DNA of 64,000 nt. Origin: Beijerinckiaceae bacterium (GTDB lineage Bacteria > Pseudomonadota > Alphaproteobacteria > Rhizobiales > Beijerinckiaceae). Below, in pieces: positions 1 through 8,010 of the stretch; the stretch's first letter is position 1, and each line of letters begins with the position of its first letter. A program made the position numbers and the translations under genes. The stretch is from positions 190,296-254,295 of the forward strand of contig JALJOM010000003.1 in assembly GCA_024304885.1 (NCBI GenBank). The letters run 5' to 3'. The notes under the pieces were generated by a model. It searched no databases, was not told the origin of the DNA, and worked only from the letters and a program-made list of their open reading frames with translations.

Positions 1-313
1 TGCACACTGGCTGGCAATTGATCCGCTTCTATGGTGCACACAAATCACTTTGATCACTATGCAACCGGGCAATGAGAGTATCGAGTCTCCGCTGGCGACG
101 GCAGCGCCATCGACACTACGTGACGCAGTACCGGGAAAGCGCGCTTTGGCGCAGGACAGACGACCGGAGCCGGGCCTTCAAGCTTTCTTTCGGCACTATT
201 GGCAGTCGAACCCAAGCTCCCTTTCTTGGATTGCCACGCGTGCCCACCGGCTGAATTGGCGCGTGGCGGCGCGGCACGGCTACATTATCAAGCGATATGA
301 CCGCGGTCCGGTG
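1..313. other. No gene recognised (left edge)
   Basis: Short open frames exist on both strands but none has a recognisable family or a convincing Shine-Dalgarno site. The stretch lies downstream of the recombinase relic and may be eroded mobile-element DNA. Confidence 0.4.
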
Positions 314-430
314 TCATTCCGACCCGGCCTTCAACTTATCGAGATATTCCGCCCATTGTTCCATCATCTTCCGCCTTTCCGCGAGATGCGCTGTCCGATT
401 GTAAGCGCGTCCATTCAGATCGCGTACGGC
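314..430 (-). pseudogene. C-terminal relic of a tyrosine recombinase/integrase
   Basis: The minus-strand frame ending in TGA at 314-316 reads RDLNGRAYNRTAHLAERRKM followed by MEQWAEYLDKLKAGSE. This is the typical tail of phage-type tyrosine integrases (YNR..YL.ERR.MM..WA.YL). Only about 38 codons match. The upstream sequence holding the catalytic Arg, His and Tyr boxes is absent, and the frame soon runs into unrelated sequence. Seen: the motif. Inferred: an element once integrated here and decayed. A neighbouring gene (533-1224) is also broken, which fits an eroding island edge. Confidence 0.6.
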
Positions 431-532
431 GAGGCTAGGGTCTAGACTCGATTGGCTCAAAGCCACTAGGCAACGGTGGCGACGAGGCAGAGCGCAGCGG
501 CCTCTCATCGGGGCAACAGAAAGGAGCGATAT

Positions 533-1224
533 ATGTCAGCCTACGACCTCCATGGCGCTGCCTTGCTCGACTGCTTTCGCGGCGAGACCTCGGCAATGCT
601 GATCTGCCATCAGGACGGCGGGCGCGACGATGTGCCGGCCGCCTTCTGGCTGAGGGAGACGATCGACCCGCTCGAAGCGCTTGCTCTCGATCTGTGTTGT
701 GGGCGCGTACTCGATGTCGGCGCCGGCGCTGGTCTTCATGCTCTCGAATTGCAGCGTCGGGGGATCGAGGTCACGGCGATCGACATCGCGCCGGAATGCG
801 TCATGATCATGCGAGAGCGGGGCGTGCGTAGCGCGGAATTGGCCGACCTCTACGAGTTCGGTGGCGGCGGTTTCGACACGATCATCTGTCTCTGCAACGG
901 CTTGGACAAGGTCGGCCGGCTTGCCGACCTGCCGAGATTTCTGGGGCGCATTCGCGAACTGCTCGCGCCAGGCGGCCAGCTCATCGCGGACTCGTTCGAC
1001 CTGCGCGTCGGCGCTGACGCGGCCCGCCTTGCCGAGCTCGCTCGAAAGGAGACCACCGGGCGCTACTTCGGCGAGACGGATACAAGGGCCGCTGCGGGAC
1101 TCCGTTCTCGGTCCTCCAGATCGACTACGAAACCCTGGCGCAAATTGCAGAACGCAATGGCTGGCGGTGCGAACTGGTGGATGGCGAGGGCGGCCATTAT
1201 CTCGTTCGCGCTCGACCGGCATGA
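533..1224 (+). pseudogene. Class I SAM-dependent methyltransferase, frameshifted near the C-terminus
   Basis: The start ATG at 533 has AAGGAG (521-526) six bases upstream. Frame 2 encodes a Rossmann-fold methyltransferase with SAM-binding motif VLDVGAGAGLHALELQRRG, then VTAIDIAPECV and a CNGLDKVG segment, up to GRYFGET near 1077. The expected C-terminus then continues in another frame: from 1081 it reads YKGRCGTPFSVLQIDYETLA and ends HYLVRARPA with TGA at 1222-1224. In frame 2 the reading runs on into low-quality protein to 1441. A small out-of-frame deletion around 1070-1083 best explains this; a sequencing error is the alternative. The substrate is unknown. The integrase relic next door suggests a decaying region. 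Confidence 0.75.
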
Positions 1225-1452
1225 CAGCTGCCGCCAAGCAATCGGTCTCATGCCAATTCCCCGTGAGCATGGCTCGGGTGGGGATTGCGGGAGCGGCTTG
1301 AATTCGATTCCTGATGGCGATGGGGGGAGATTCGCCATGCCGGTTCCGCTTCGCGCCGATTTCGTCGTGACGCAAGGCGAGAGCCGAGGCGTCGACGATC
1401 TGGACCAGGAGAAGCTCGGCGTGCTCATCAGCCCGAGATAGGGCTCGAGCCC

Positions 1453-1917
1453 TCAGCCGATCGCTGCCGCCGCGGCAAACGGGAGGATCGCGGCGAGAAG
1501 CCAGGCCGCGGCGATGCAGGGCGCGAATGGAATCTTCGGCCGCGAGGCGACCAGCTTGCGCGGCAGGAGTCCGAGCTTGCTCAGCGCCGCATAGCCCAGC
1601 GTGAAGCCGAGGAGGAACAGCGAGAAGACGAAGGCATTCTCGAGCCCGAGCCAGAGAAAGGCCACGGCGAGCAGCTTCACGTCACCGCCCCCCATGGCCC
1701 CTTTCTGGTAGAAGACGAGTAGGATCACGGTGATGAACGCCGCGAAGGCCGCATGGGCCGAGGCCTCGCGGTAGTTCCCGGTCAGCGCCACGCTCGCCAG
1801 GTACAGGACCATGAGGGCCAGGACAGCATTGTTCTGAATGCGATAGCTACGCAGATCGTCCTGGACGACGAAGGCGAGCAGGGCCGCGAGCGCGGCCAGG
1901 ATCATCCCCTCGATCAT
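1453..1917 (-). CDS. cpaA: Prepilin peptidase CpaA/TadV (A24 family)
   Basis: This inner-membrane aspartyl protease removes the leader of the Flp prepilin and TadE-type pseudopilins. The 154-residue protein (start ATG 1917) is almost all hydrophobic segments. It carries both A24 signatures: the first aspartate in the DLRSYRIQN loop (D21) and the GGGDVKLL box (G76-D79), the catalytic GxGD. The open frame extends upstream to 2034, but that part is Arg/Ser-rich and non-membrane, so the internal ATG preceded by GCGAGG was chosen. It lies divergent from flp, with about 1.1 kb between them, and is the only Tad gene in the locus on the minus strand. Confidence 0.92.
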   Translation of the reverse strand: MIEGMILAALAALLAFVVQDDLRSYRIQNNAVLALMVLYLASVALTGNYREASAHAAFAAFITVILLVFYQKGAMGGGDVKLLAVAFLWLGLENAFVFSLFLLGFTLGYAALSKLGLLPRKLVASRPKIPFAPCIAAAWLLAAILPFAAAAAIG

Positions 1918-2363
1918 CGTCGCGCCTCGCCTGCGCGCAGAAAAGCCGATGCCGGCACCCCCGAGGTCCCCGCGTGTCGAGGGACGGGCGTCGGCGGATG
2001 CTCGTGCCGATTCGATCTTCCCCCAACGTAGCAACGTTTATCGAATGACGATAGCGCTTCGTAATAATTCGCGGGCAAGAATAGGACGTCCTGGGGCCGA
2101 GGGCCGGGGAACGAAGATCGGAAGATTTCCCGGAGGTCGCCGGAATCGACCGGACGGGCAAGTGAAGCATTAGGGGTCACGAGATGTCGAGTTTCCTTCT
2201 CTGGATCGAGAAATCCCTGTTCTGGGCGGAGACGCTGCAGGGCTATCAGTGCCCGCCGCGCCTGCCGGCGGCCGACCGCCCGCTGACGCGGGAGCGACGG
2301 GGGTTCGAGCGCCGCCGTCAGCTGTCATCGGGCTACGCGATGGAAACGGCCGGAAACCGCGCC

Positions 2364-2480
2364 TAGAGCGGGATGACGAAAAGCGTACAGCGGCTTTCCG
2401 ACCGCGCCTCGTTCTAAGCTTTTGGAATGGATCATGTTTCATGACTTTGGGTCGATTCGATCCAAAGTCATCGTGATCTG
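2364..2480 (+). repeat. Family A palindromic element, copy 1
   Basis: It begins TAGAGCGGGATGACG and contains CTTTTGGAATGGATCATG. The core hairpin at 2441-2471 is ATGACTTTGGGTCGA / TCGATCCAAAGTCAT, with one G.T pair. The same architecture is seen at 4571, 41247 and 57537. It abuts a family B copy at 2481. Confidence 0.8.
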
Positions 2481-2570
2481 GTGGATTTTCCGGCGCAGCG
2501 GACACCGGTTCGCATTTCGATCTCATCGCTGGCGATCTATCGCAACAGCGAGATCGCAGAGTTTCGAGTG
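2481..2570 (+). repeat. Family B element, copy 1 (divergent)
   Basis: It reads GATTTTCCGGCGCAGCGG, then CCGGTTCGCATTTCGATCTC, and ends CAACAGCGAGATCGC. It matches the family B left part (GAGCATTTTCCAGCGAA..CCGGTTCGCAT) but is degenerate and lacks a clear terminal TAGAGC hairpin. Confidence 0.55.
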
Positions 2571-3056
2571 ATCGCCGAGCGGCGGCTCGCTGCCTTTGGC
2601 CGAGGTCTGCTGGCTAATGACAGAAGAATGACGAAAAGACGTAAATTTTGTTCACACGACCTCATCTCTTGGGTGTAGCCAGACTCCCAGGGTACCTTCT
2701 AAAGTATAATCGTAAGTATAAATTGGGACCCGCCCGGTCGGGCAATCAGGGGTGCCCGGCTCGGCTTCCTGCGCAATATATCCAGTGAAATCATAAACTT
2801 ATGTGCGAACTGGATGCGTTAACCTCGCGCCGCGAAACCGCGGTCTCGGAGGCGGTGGCGAGCGTCGCGGGGGCCCGTCGCGCTTGACTTCTCCAAGTAA
2901 TTCGCGCATTAATACGATCACCGAACGCGAGACAAAGCATATCGAGCGCTTGCTTCGTTGCGCTTCAGAGGTCGTCGATCGGTCGTCGAGTGCCTCTGCT
3001 GTTTACGAAGGTCGCGGCAGGTATTGGTGCATCAACAATGCTTCAGGAGTCAGGGT

Positions 3057-3308
3057 ATGTTCGAAAAGATTACGGACAAGGTCACGGAGCTGGCGGTCGC
3101 CGCAAAAGTCTATGATGCGCGGTCGGTCATGAAGGATTTCGCCTCCCGCTTCCATCGGGACGAGTCGGGCGCGGCCATGGTCGAATATACGGTTCTGCTC
3201 GGGCTGATTCTCGCGATTACGATCGCGACCATCAGCTTGGTGGGAACCAACCTCAGCACGATCTGGAACAGCGTCCAAACGGCGACGGCGACGGCAGCGG
3301 GGAACTAG
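3057..3308 (+). CDS. flp: Flp/Fap pilin, major subunit of the Tad pilus
   Basis: Small type IVb pilin, the structural subunit polymerised by the Tad machinery. The leader ends HRDESG and the mature part begins AAMVEYTVLLGLILAITIA. Cleavage after G38 places the conserved Glu at +5 (E43), followed by a single hydrophobic helix. ATG 3057 was chosen because AGGAG (3045-3049) lies seven bases upstream. An internal ATG at 3129 would give a classical 59-residue pilin but lacks a good ribosome site, so the leader here may be unusually long (38 residues). It is the first gene of the plus-strand Tad cluster and is separated from cpaB by about 400 bp, typical of a pilin that is also transcribed on its own. 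Confidence 0.92.
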   Translation: MFEKITDKVTELAVAAKVYDARSVMKDFASRFHRDESGAAMVEYTVLLGLILAITIATISLVGTNLSTIWNSVQTATATAAGN

Positions 3309-3717
3309 GCCGCTCTTCGACGCGGTTGGCGCGACGCAGGCGAGAGCTCGATCGAGACGAGGCACCGGCGTCGCCGCCGGTGCCGCGGCAGAGTCGCAGA
3401 GCCTCGCACCAACCCGCGGCCTGCCGACGGCCCACTATGCATCTCCCGTTCGGCCAAGGCGGGATCCGCGCGCAGCACTCGGTACTATCGGCTGCGACCC
3501 GCGTCGTGGCGAACAAAGGTCCGCGGGGTTCCGCGGCAAGAAGATCTCGGGCGCATGCGCGCGCCGACGAGGTCGGCAGACCCAAATCGTTCGTGAATTG
3601 CCGTTCCAATCCCCCACTCGCGAGGCGCGGCGGGAGGCTTGCCCGGCTTGTGGCTCGTCAGACCCCCGAGCCTTCGCTCGACCGCGCCCTGAGATTTGAC
3701 GCTCCAGGAGATTTGAT
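3309..3717. other. Intergenic region between flp and cpaB, no gene seen
   Basis: GC-rich sequence whose open frames have Arg-rich, non-family composition. Nothing was recognised except the cpaB ribosome site CCAGGAG at its right end. Confidence 0.5.
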
Positions 3718-4560
3718 ATGAAGCTCGGAACGTTGCTGGTCTTGGTGGCGGCGATCGTTCTCGGCGGCATCGCCGCCTATCTCGCCTATTCGATAGTCGC
3801 GGCCCGTTCCGGAAAAGGCCCCGCGACGCATGTCGTCGTCGCCACGGCGCCCTTGGAATACGGAACGGCGCTCAACACCGACAACATCAAGGTTCTGCCT
3901 TGGGGCGCCCCGGTCCTTCCCGACGGAGCATTCACCTCGGTGGACGACCTCCTGAAGGACGGGACGCGGGTCGTCCTCACGACGATCGAGAAGAACGAGC
4001 CGGTTCTCGCCACGCGGATCACGCCGCCGAACCAGCCCGCATCGCTGGCGTCCCTCGTGGCCGAGGGCATGCGCGCGGTCTCCATCAAGGTCGACGAGGT
4101 GCGCGGGGTTGCCGGATTCGTTCGCACCGGGGACAGGGTGGATGTCGTCCTGACCCGCCACGAGACGAAGAAGGACACCGAAAAGGGCTATGCCGACATC
4201 CTGCTTCAGGACGTCAAGGTCCTCGCGGTCGGCCAGCTCTCCCAGGAGAAGCAGGACAAGGCCCATGTCGTGAAGACGGTGACCGTCGAGGTGTCCACCC
4301 AGCAGGCGCAAAAGCTGATCCTCGCCCAGGGTGTCGGGACCTTGTCGCTCGTCCTGCGGCAAACCGGCGAGGCCAAGGCCGAGTCCGCCCAACGGGTCAG
4401 CGTGGCGGATCTCGGGCAAGGTGAGGTCGCCGGAGCCGCAGAGGCCGGTGCAACTCCCGCTCCTGCCCCCGCGCCCGCGCGCAAGCTTGCGGAAGTCTGG
4501 ATCTATCGCGGCGCCAAGCTGACGACCGTCGATCCCAATGTCTATCGCGAAAGCCGGTGA
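3718..4560 (+). CDS. cpaB: Flp pilus assembly protein CpaB
   Basis: This periplasmic, membrane-anchored Tad component is associated with the outer-membrane secretin. It has an N-terminal transmembrane anchor (about residues 4-27) and then a SAF-like domain (about 37-100, VVVATAPLEYGTAL...). A conserved central domain follows with VRTGDRVDVVLTRHE and the duplicated YADILLQDVKVLAVGQ / KTVTVEVSTQQAQKLILA pattern typical of CpaB/RcpC. The tail is Ala/Pro-rich. The 280-residue length is normal for the family. ATG 3718 follows AGGAGATTTGAT. It is the first of a co-directional series continuing with cpaC after a repeat-containing gap. Confidence 0.93.
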   Translation: MKLGTLLVLVAAIVLGGIAAYLAYSIVAARSGKGPATHVVVATAPLEYGTALNTDNIKVLPWGAPVLPDGAFTSVDDLLKDGTRVVLTTIEKNEPVLATRITPPNQPASLASLVAEGMRAVSIKVDEVRGVAGFVRTGDRVDVVLTRHETKKDTEKGYADILLQDVKVLAVGQLSQEKQDKAHVVKTVTVEVSTQQAQKLILAQGVGTLSLVLRQTGEAKAESAQRVSVADLGQGEVAGAAEAGATPAPAPAPARKLAEVWIYRGAKLTTVDPNVYRESR

Positions 4561-4570
4561 CCCGGAGCAT

Positions 4571-4686
4571 TAGATCACCATGACTTTGGATCGATTCGAC
4601 CCAAAGTCATGAAACCTGATCGAGTCCAAAAGTTCAGAGCGGGATGCGGGCGGAGGGTCGCGGTACGCTTTTCTTCCGCCCGCTCT
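4571..4686 (-). repeat. Family A palindromic element, copy 2 (reverse orientation)
   Basis: The hairpin core at 4580-4610 is ATGACTTTGGATCGA / TCGACCCAAAGTCAT. It is followed by CTGATCGAGTCCAAAAGTTC and AGAGCGGGATGCGGGCGGA, the mirror image of copy 1. The rightward limit is approximate. Confidence 0.75.
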
Positions 4687-5063
4687 CGCCGGCGAGCCCG
4701 GCGCAGGCTCGCCTCGCAAGGTCACGGAACGCCGAGGATGGAGACGGCGGGTTTCCACTCCGACCGGATCGGAAGCCGCCGCGGTGCCGCGACCCGATCC
4801 GGAAGGGCCGGCTGGCGGTCGAGCGCTCGACGAGGGGTCGGGCCACCTCGCAGGCGCGCCTTCGGCCTTGCCCACGCGGTCGTCGGAACGCCGGACTGTT
4901 GCCCCTAGGCTACAGACATCCAAGAAATATCGACTGTGGATATCTTTTATTTGTTGCTCGTGGCGCCTTAATCTAATCCTTGACCAGCTCCACCGTCCGA
5001 TATCGGCCGAGCTCGAGGCACGCAACGACACGTGCCGAGACTGAATTTCGCTGGACCTATTTC

Positions 5064-5070
5064 GAGGGAG
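5064..5070 (+). promoter_or_regulatory. Ribosome binding site deciding the cpaC start
   Basis: GAGGGAG lies eight bases before GTG 5079. The reading frame is open from 4980, but the upstream ATG has no such site and adds non-secretory sequence. Confidence 0.6.
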
Positions 5071-5078
5071 CAGGCGCA

Positions 5079-6812
5079 GTGGGCGGTCAGGAGATCTCGA
5101 AACGCCGGCCCGCGACGGCTCGGCTACAGCGCACACGGCAGCCGGCCGGTCGAAAGTGTCACGCATGGGCCGGGCCGAGCCTCCGGCTGGGGCTCGTCCT
5201 CGCAGCCCTCGCCGCCCTCTGCTTCACGGTCCCGGCCGGGGCGGAGCCCGGCAGCGTGATCCGGGCGAACGGCACCGTCGGCCTGCTCACGCGAGTCACG
5301 CTCGTCCAGAACAAGTCCCGCAACCTTCGGGTCGATGTGCCTTTCGCGATCGTCGAGGTCGCCGACAAGGACATCGTCGATGCGGCGACGATCAGCGACC
5401 AGCAGCTCTTCCTCGTCGGCAAGAGGATCGGCAGCACCAATGTCCTCCTCTACGACCAGGCGCGACGGCTGATCGGGGTGGTGGATGTCGACGTCAAGCT
5501 GGATACGCGGGCGATCGGCTCGCAGATTCGGGAGGGCTCCGGCGCCACTGGCATCGAGGTCAACGAGGTCTATGGCAAGCTGGTGCTCAGCGGCGACGGC
5601 GGCGACCCGCAAACGATCGAGCGGGCGATGAGCGTGGCCTCCGGCCTCGCGGCGAACGGGGTCGTCAATGCGCTGAAGGTCAAGACGCCGCAGCAAGTGA
5701 TGCTGCAGGTGCGCTTCGTCGAGGCGAACCGCAACGCGGCGCGTGCGCTCGGCGTGCGCTGGGAGTTCTTCCGCCGCGGCGTCACGGCTGGCATCATCGG
5801 AAACCAGGCCCAGCCCGGCAAGTTCAACGTGGGGGCCGGCCAGTTCGCCTTCGGGCCGGCGGGCGATACCGCCGCCATACCTCTGTTGAACTCGGTGGCC
5901 GGCGTCGCGGGCGCGGCGCCGTTCGCCACGGTGATCACCGAGATCATCAACTCCACCGCCGGCAAACTCGACGTGGTTCTCAGCGCGCTCGAGGCGCAGC
6001 GCGTGCTGCGCAAGCTGGCCGAGCCCAATCTCATCGCCATGTCGGGCGAGACCGCCGAGTTCCTGGCGGGCGGCGAGTTTCCCGTGCCGGTCGTCTCCAC
6101 CTCCTCGGCCGGGCAGCTTCCGACGGTCACCGTCGTCTACAAGGAGTTCGGCGTGAAGCTGAACTTCGCGCCGACCGTCTTGTCGCGCGGCGTGATCAGC
6201 TTGAAGCTCTACCCCGAGGTGAGCGAGCTCGACCTCCAGAACGCCGTCAACATCCAGGGATTCTTCATCCCGGCCCTGACCACGCGCCGGGCGCGCACCA
6301 CGATCGAGCTCCGGGACGGCCAGAGCTTTGCCATCGCCGGCCTTCTTCAATCCAACTCGACCCGCAACCAGGACCAGGTGCCATGGCTCGGCTCCGTGCC
6401 CGTGCTCGGCGCCTTGTTCCGCAGTGCCGAATATCAGGCGAACGAAACCGAGCTCGTGGTGATCGTCACCCCGCATATCGTCAAGCCGGTTCCGCCGGAC
6501 CAGAAGCTGAAGACGCCGCTCGACACCCAGCTCGCGGCCAATGACCTCGACTATTTCCTGAACGGCCAGCCCGAGGTGCCGAAGCAGCCGCCCTTCGCGA
6601 CGGATCCGTTCGGCGGCTTCCTGCAGAACCTGTTCGGCGGCCAAGCGGCGAACCCGCCGGGACCCGTACCCGTCGCCCTCGTCGAGCCGGCGGTCGTCCC
6701 GGCGCCCCCCATGGCGACGTCCGTTTCCGCGCCGGCACCGACGGCGGCACCAGCCGGTGCGGTGTACTACGACCCGGCGACCGGCAATTTCATCGAACCC
6801 CCGCGGCAGTGA
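5079..6812 (+). CDS. cpaC: Outer-membrane secretin CpaC/RcpA of the Tad pilus
   Basis: It forms the outer-membrane channel through which the Flp pilus passes. From GTG 5079 it is about 577 residues: a cationic leader and hydrophobic signal segment (LGLVLAALAALCFTVPAGA), the N0-like Pilus_CpaC domain with VDVPFAIVEVADKDIVDA, and a BON-like segment (GIEVNEVYGKLVLSG, about 157-200). The secretin domain follows with EPNLIAMSGETAEFLAGGEF near residue 316 and the terminal VPWLGSVPVLGALF...ELVVIVTPHIVKP. The last ~90 residues are Pro/Ala-rich and end in NFIEPPRQ. The GTG start is supported by GAGGGAG. The lipoprotein gene starts right at its stop, so the two are probably translationally coupled. Confidence 0.93.
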   Translation: MGGQEISKRRPATARLQRTRQPAGRKCHAWAGPSLRLGLVLAALAALCFTVPAGAEPGSVIRANGTVGLLTRVTLVQNKSRNLRVDVPFAIVEVADKDIVDAATISDQQLFLVGKRIGSTNVLLYDQARRLIGVVDVDVKLDTRAIGSQIREGSGATGIEVNEVYGKLVLSGDGGDPQTIERAMSVASGLAANGVVNALKVKTPQQVMLQVRFVEANRNAARALGVRWEFFRRGVTAGIIGNQAQPGKFNVGAGQFAFGPAGDTAAIPLLNSVAGVAGAAPFATVITEIINSTAGKLDVVLSALEAQRVLRKLAEPNLIAMSGETAEFLAGGEFPVPVVSTSSAGQLPTVTVVYKEFGVKLNFAPTVLSRGVISLKLYPEVSELDLQNAVNIQGFFIPALTTRRARTTIELRDGQSFAIAGLLQSNSTRNQDQVPWLGSVPVLGALFRSAEYQANETELVVIVTPHIVKPVPPDQKLKTPLDTQLAANDLDYFLNGQPEVPKQPPFATDPFGGFLQNLFGGQAANPPGPVPVALVEPAVVPAPPMATSVSAPAPTAAPAGAVYYDPATGNFIEPPRQ

Positions 6813-6820
6813 GGTGGATG

Positions 6821-7306
6821 ATGACCAGGCTCGAGATCGTCCTGTTGTCCAGCGTCTGCCTCGAACTGTCGGGGTGCACCCAATACATGAATCGCTATGT
6901 CGAGCGACTCGACACGATCAACATCAGCGCCGGCGATGCGATCGCGACCAACGAGGCGCTCATGGTCCCGGACCCGTGGCCACGCTACGCCTATGACACC
7001 AACATCGCCTTCGACGGCGAGCGAATCGGCCGGGCGGTCCAGATCTACCGGGAAGGCTTGAAGCAGCCGGTCGAAACCCTCCCCGATCAGCGTAAGAAGC
7101 AGTTCGGGCCCAAGTTCCTCGACGCCGGGACCGGGCTGTCGCAGAGAGACCCCGGGAAAGGCTTCTTCCTGCCGGCGCAGGAGACGAGCACCGGCAGGCC
7201 GCATCCGCCGGCATCCTCGCTCAATGTCAATTCGCCGGCAGCCGAGGCTCCCGCTCAGGCTCCTGCTCCGACGGGTGAGGGAGCTCTGCCGCCCGCCAAC
7301 TATTGA
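6821..7306 (+). CDS. Tad-locus lipoprotein (CpaD position)
   Basis: A predicted outer-membrane lipoprotein of 161 residues. The N-terminus MTRLEIVLLSSVCLELSGC is a signal peptide with lipobox LSGC (C19). The mature part has a conserved-looking block VERLDTINISAGDAIATNEA followed by DPWPRYAYDTNIAFDGER. This resembles small lipoproteins found after the secretin gene in rhizobial Tad loci, which may stabilise the secretin. The C-terminus is Pro/Ala-rich. ATG 6821 is preferred over ATG 6818 because GAGG sits six bases upstream. The gene begins nine bases after the cpaC stop. The exact family name is uncertain. Confidence 0.8.
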   Translation: MTRLEIVLLSSVCLELSGCTQYMNRYVERLDTINISAGDAIATNEALMVPDPWPRYAYDTNIAFDGERIGRAVQIYREGLKQPVETLPDQRKKQFGPKFLDAGTGLSQRDPGKGFFLPAQETSTGRPHPPASSLNVNSPAAEAPAQAPAPTGEGALPPANY

Positions 7307-7373
7307 TCTCGCGCAACATCGATCGACGGTGGTCTGTGGTAGGTTCAGGACCCGGTTAATGCGGTCCCCAGCG

Positions 7374-7546
7374 CCGTCATTGCGGGCGAGCCGAGAGCGG
7401 CGTCGACGGCGAAAACGAAGCGCCCGCGCAAGCGGTTCGCCGTAGCCGCGAAGGCGAGAGGCAGCAAAGCGAAGCAGGAAGCAATCCGGGGCAGGTGCCA
7501 GATCATCGGCATGGATTGCTTCGGCGCCGGCGCTCCTCCAATGACG
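7374..7546. repeat. Family C inverted-repeat element (CATTGC...GAAGCAATCC type)
   Basis: The outer arms CCGTCATTGCGGGCGAGC and GCGCTCCTCCAATGACGG are imperfect inverted repeats. Inner arms GGAAGCAATCC and GGATTGCTTC are near-perfect. This is the common alphaproteobacterial CATTGCGAGCG...GAAGCAATCC intergenic unit. Confidence 0.65.
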
Positions 7547-7565
7547 GTCTTTGTCGGGTAGCGAC

Positions 7566-7632
7566 CCTCGAGCGATTTCCACCGAAGTGGAGAGCCCGCT
7601 TCCGCTTAGACATGATCAAAAGCGGCTCGAGC
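7566..7632 (+). repeat. Degenerate family B fragment
   Basis: TCGAGCGATTTCCACCGAAG and the following TGGAGAGCCCGCTTCCGC match the family B left end (GAGCATTTTCCAGCGAAGTNGA..CCGGTTCGC). The remainder is diverged. Confidence 0.4.
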
Positions 7633-8010
7633 TAGGTCGGGCGCGACACGCTACTCAAATGGGTCTTTTGCATAGTCGTATTCGAGATCATTACAGAAGC
7701 CCAACGTCAGAAGACAGAGGTCGCGACGGTGGGCGTCGTCCGATGCGACCTGACCGGACGAGCGCCCGAGCCGCATTCGGGTAGTAGAGACTCGCACGAA
7801 ATGTATTCATTGCCTCGAGACGACGAGAGCCATGTTGCAGCGATCCTCGAACGGAAAGCGCGGCCGCCGATGGCCGCGGCTGGCTCCGACGTAACTCCGA
7901 TGCGCCGCCATCACTGCGAGCGCGAAGCTCCACGCAATGACGATTCCAAACCATCGGTTCTACCAAAACGATTGCACAGGATCCCGAATCGGCATTTCAG
8001 GAGGCGGGGC

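Larger units (their letters stand above)
1918..3056. other. Long intergenic region between cpaA and flp, holding repeats and the likely flp promoter
   Basis: No convincing gene is seen. It contains a family A element (2364-2480) directly followed by a divergent family B copy (2481-2570). An AT-rich stretch at about 2696-2735 and a small GCCCG..CGGGC hairpin just after it precede flp. The AT-rich stretch is the most likely place for the flp promoter, but no defined -35/-10 pair can be asserted. Confidence 0.5.
4561..5078. other. Intergenic region between cpaB and cpaC
   Basis: No gene is supported. The left part is a family A repeat in reverse orientation (4571-4686). The right part contains an AT-rich patch (about 4918-4985) that could hold a cpaC promoter. 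The cpaC ribosome site is at 5064-5070. Confidence 0.5.
7307..8010. other. Intergenic region, 0.7 kb, repeat-rich
   Basis: It separates the secretin block from the pseudopilin block of the Tad cluster. It contains a family C inverted element (7374-7546), a degenerate family B fragment (7566-7632), and a further family C fragment near 7909-7945 (CACTGCGAGCGCGAAGC...GCAATGACG). No gene was recognised. Confidence 0.55.

Noticed and set aside
2184-2366. Short ORF (60 codons) between cpaA and flp
   Set aside because: It runs into a family A repeat and has no good ribosome site or family.
1918-3056. CtrA binding sites upstream of flp
   Set aside because: A TTAAC occurs near 2819 but without the TTAA half-site at the required spacing.
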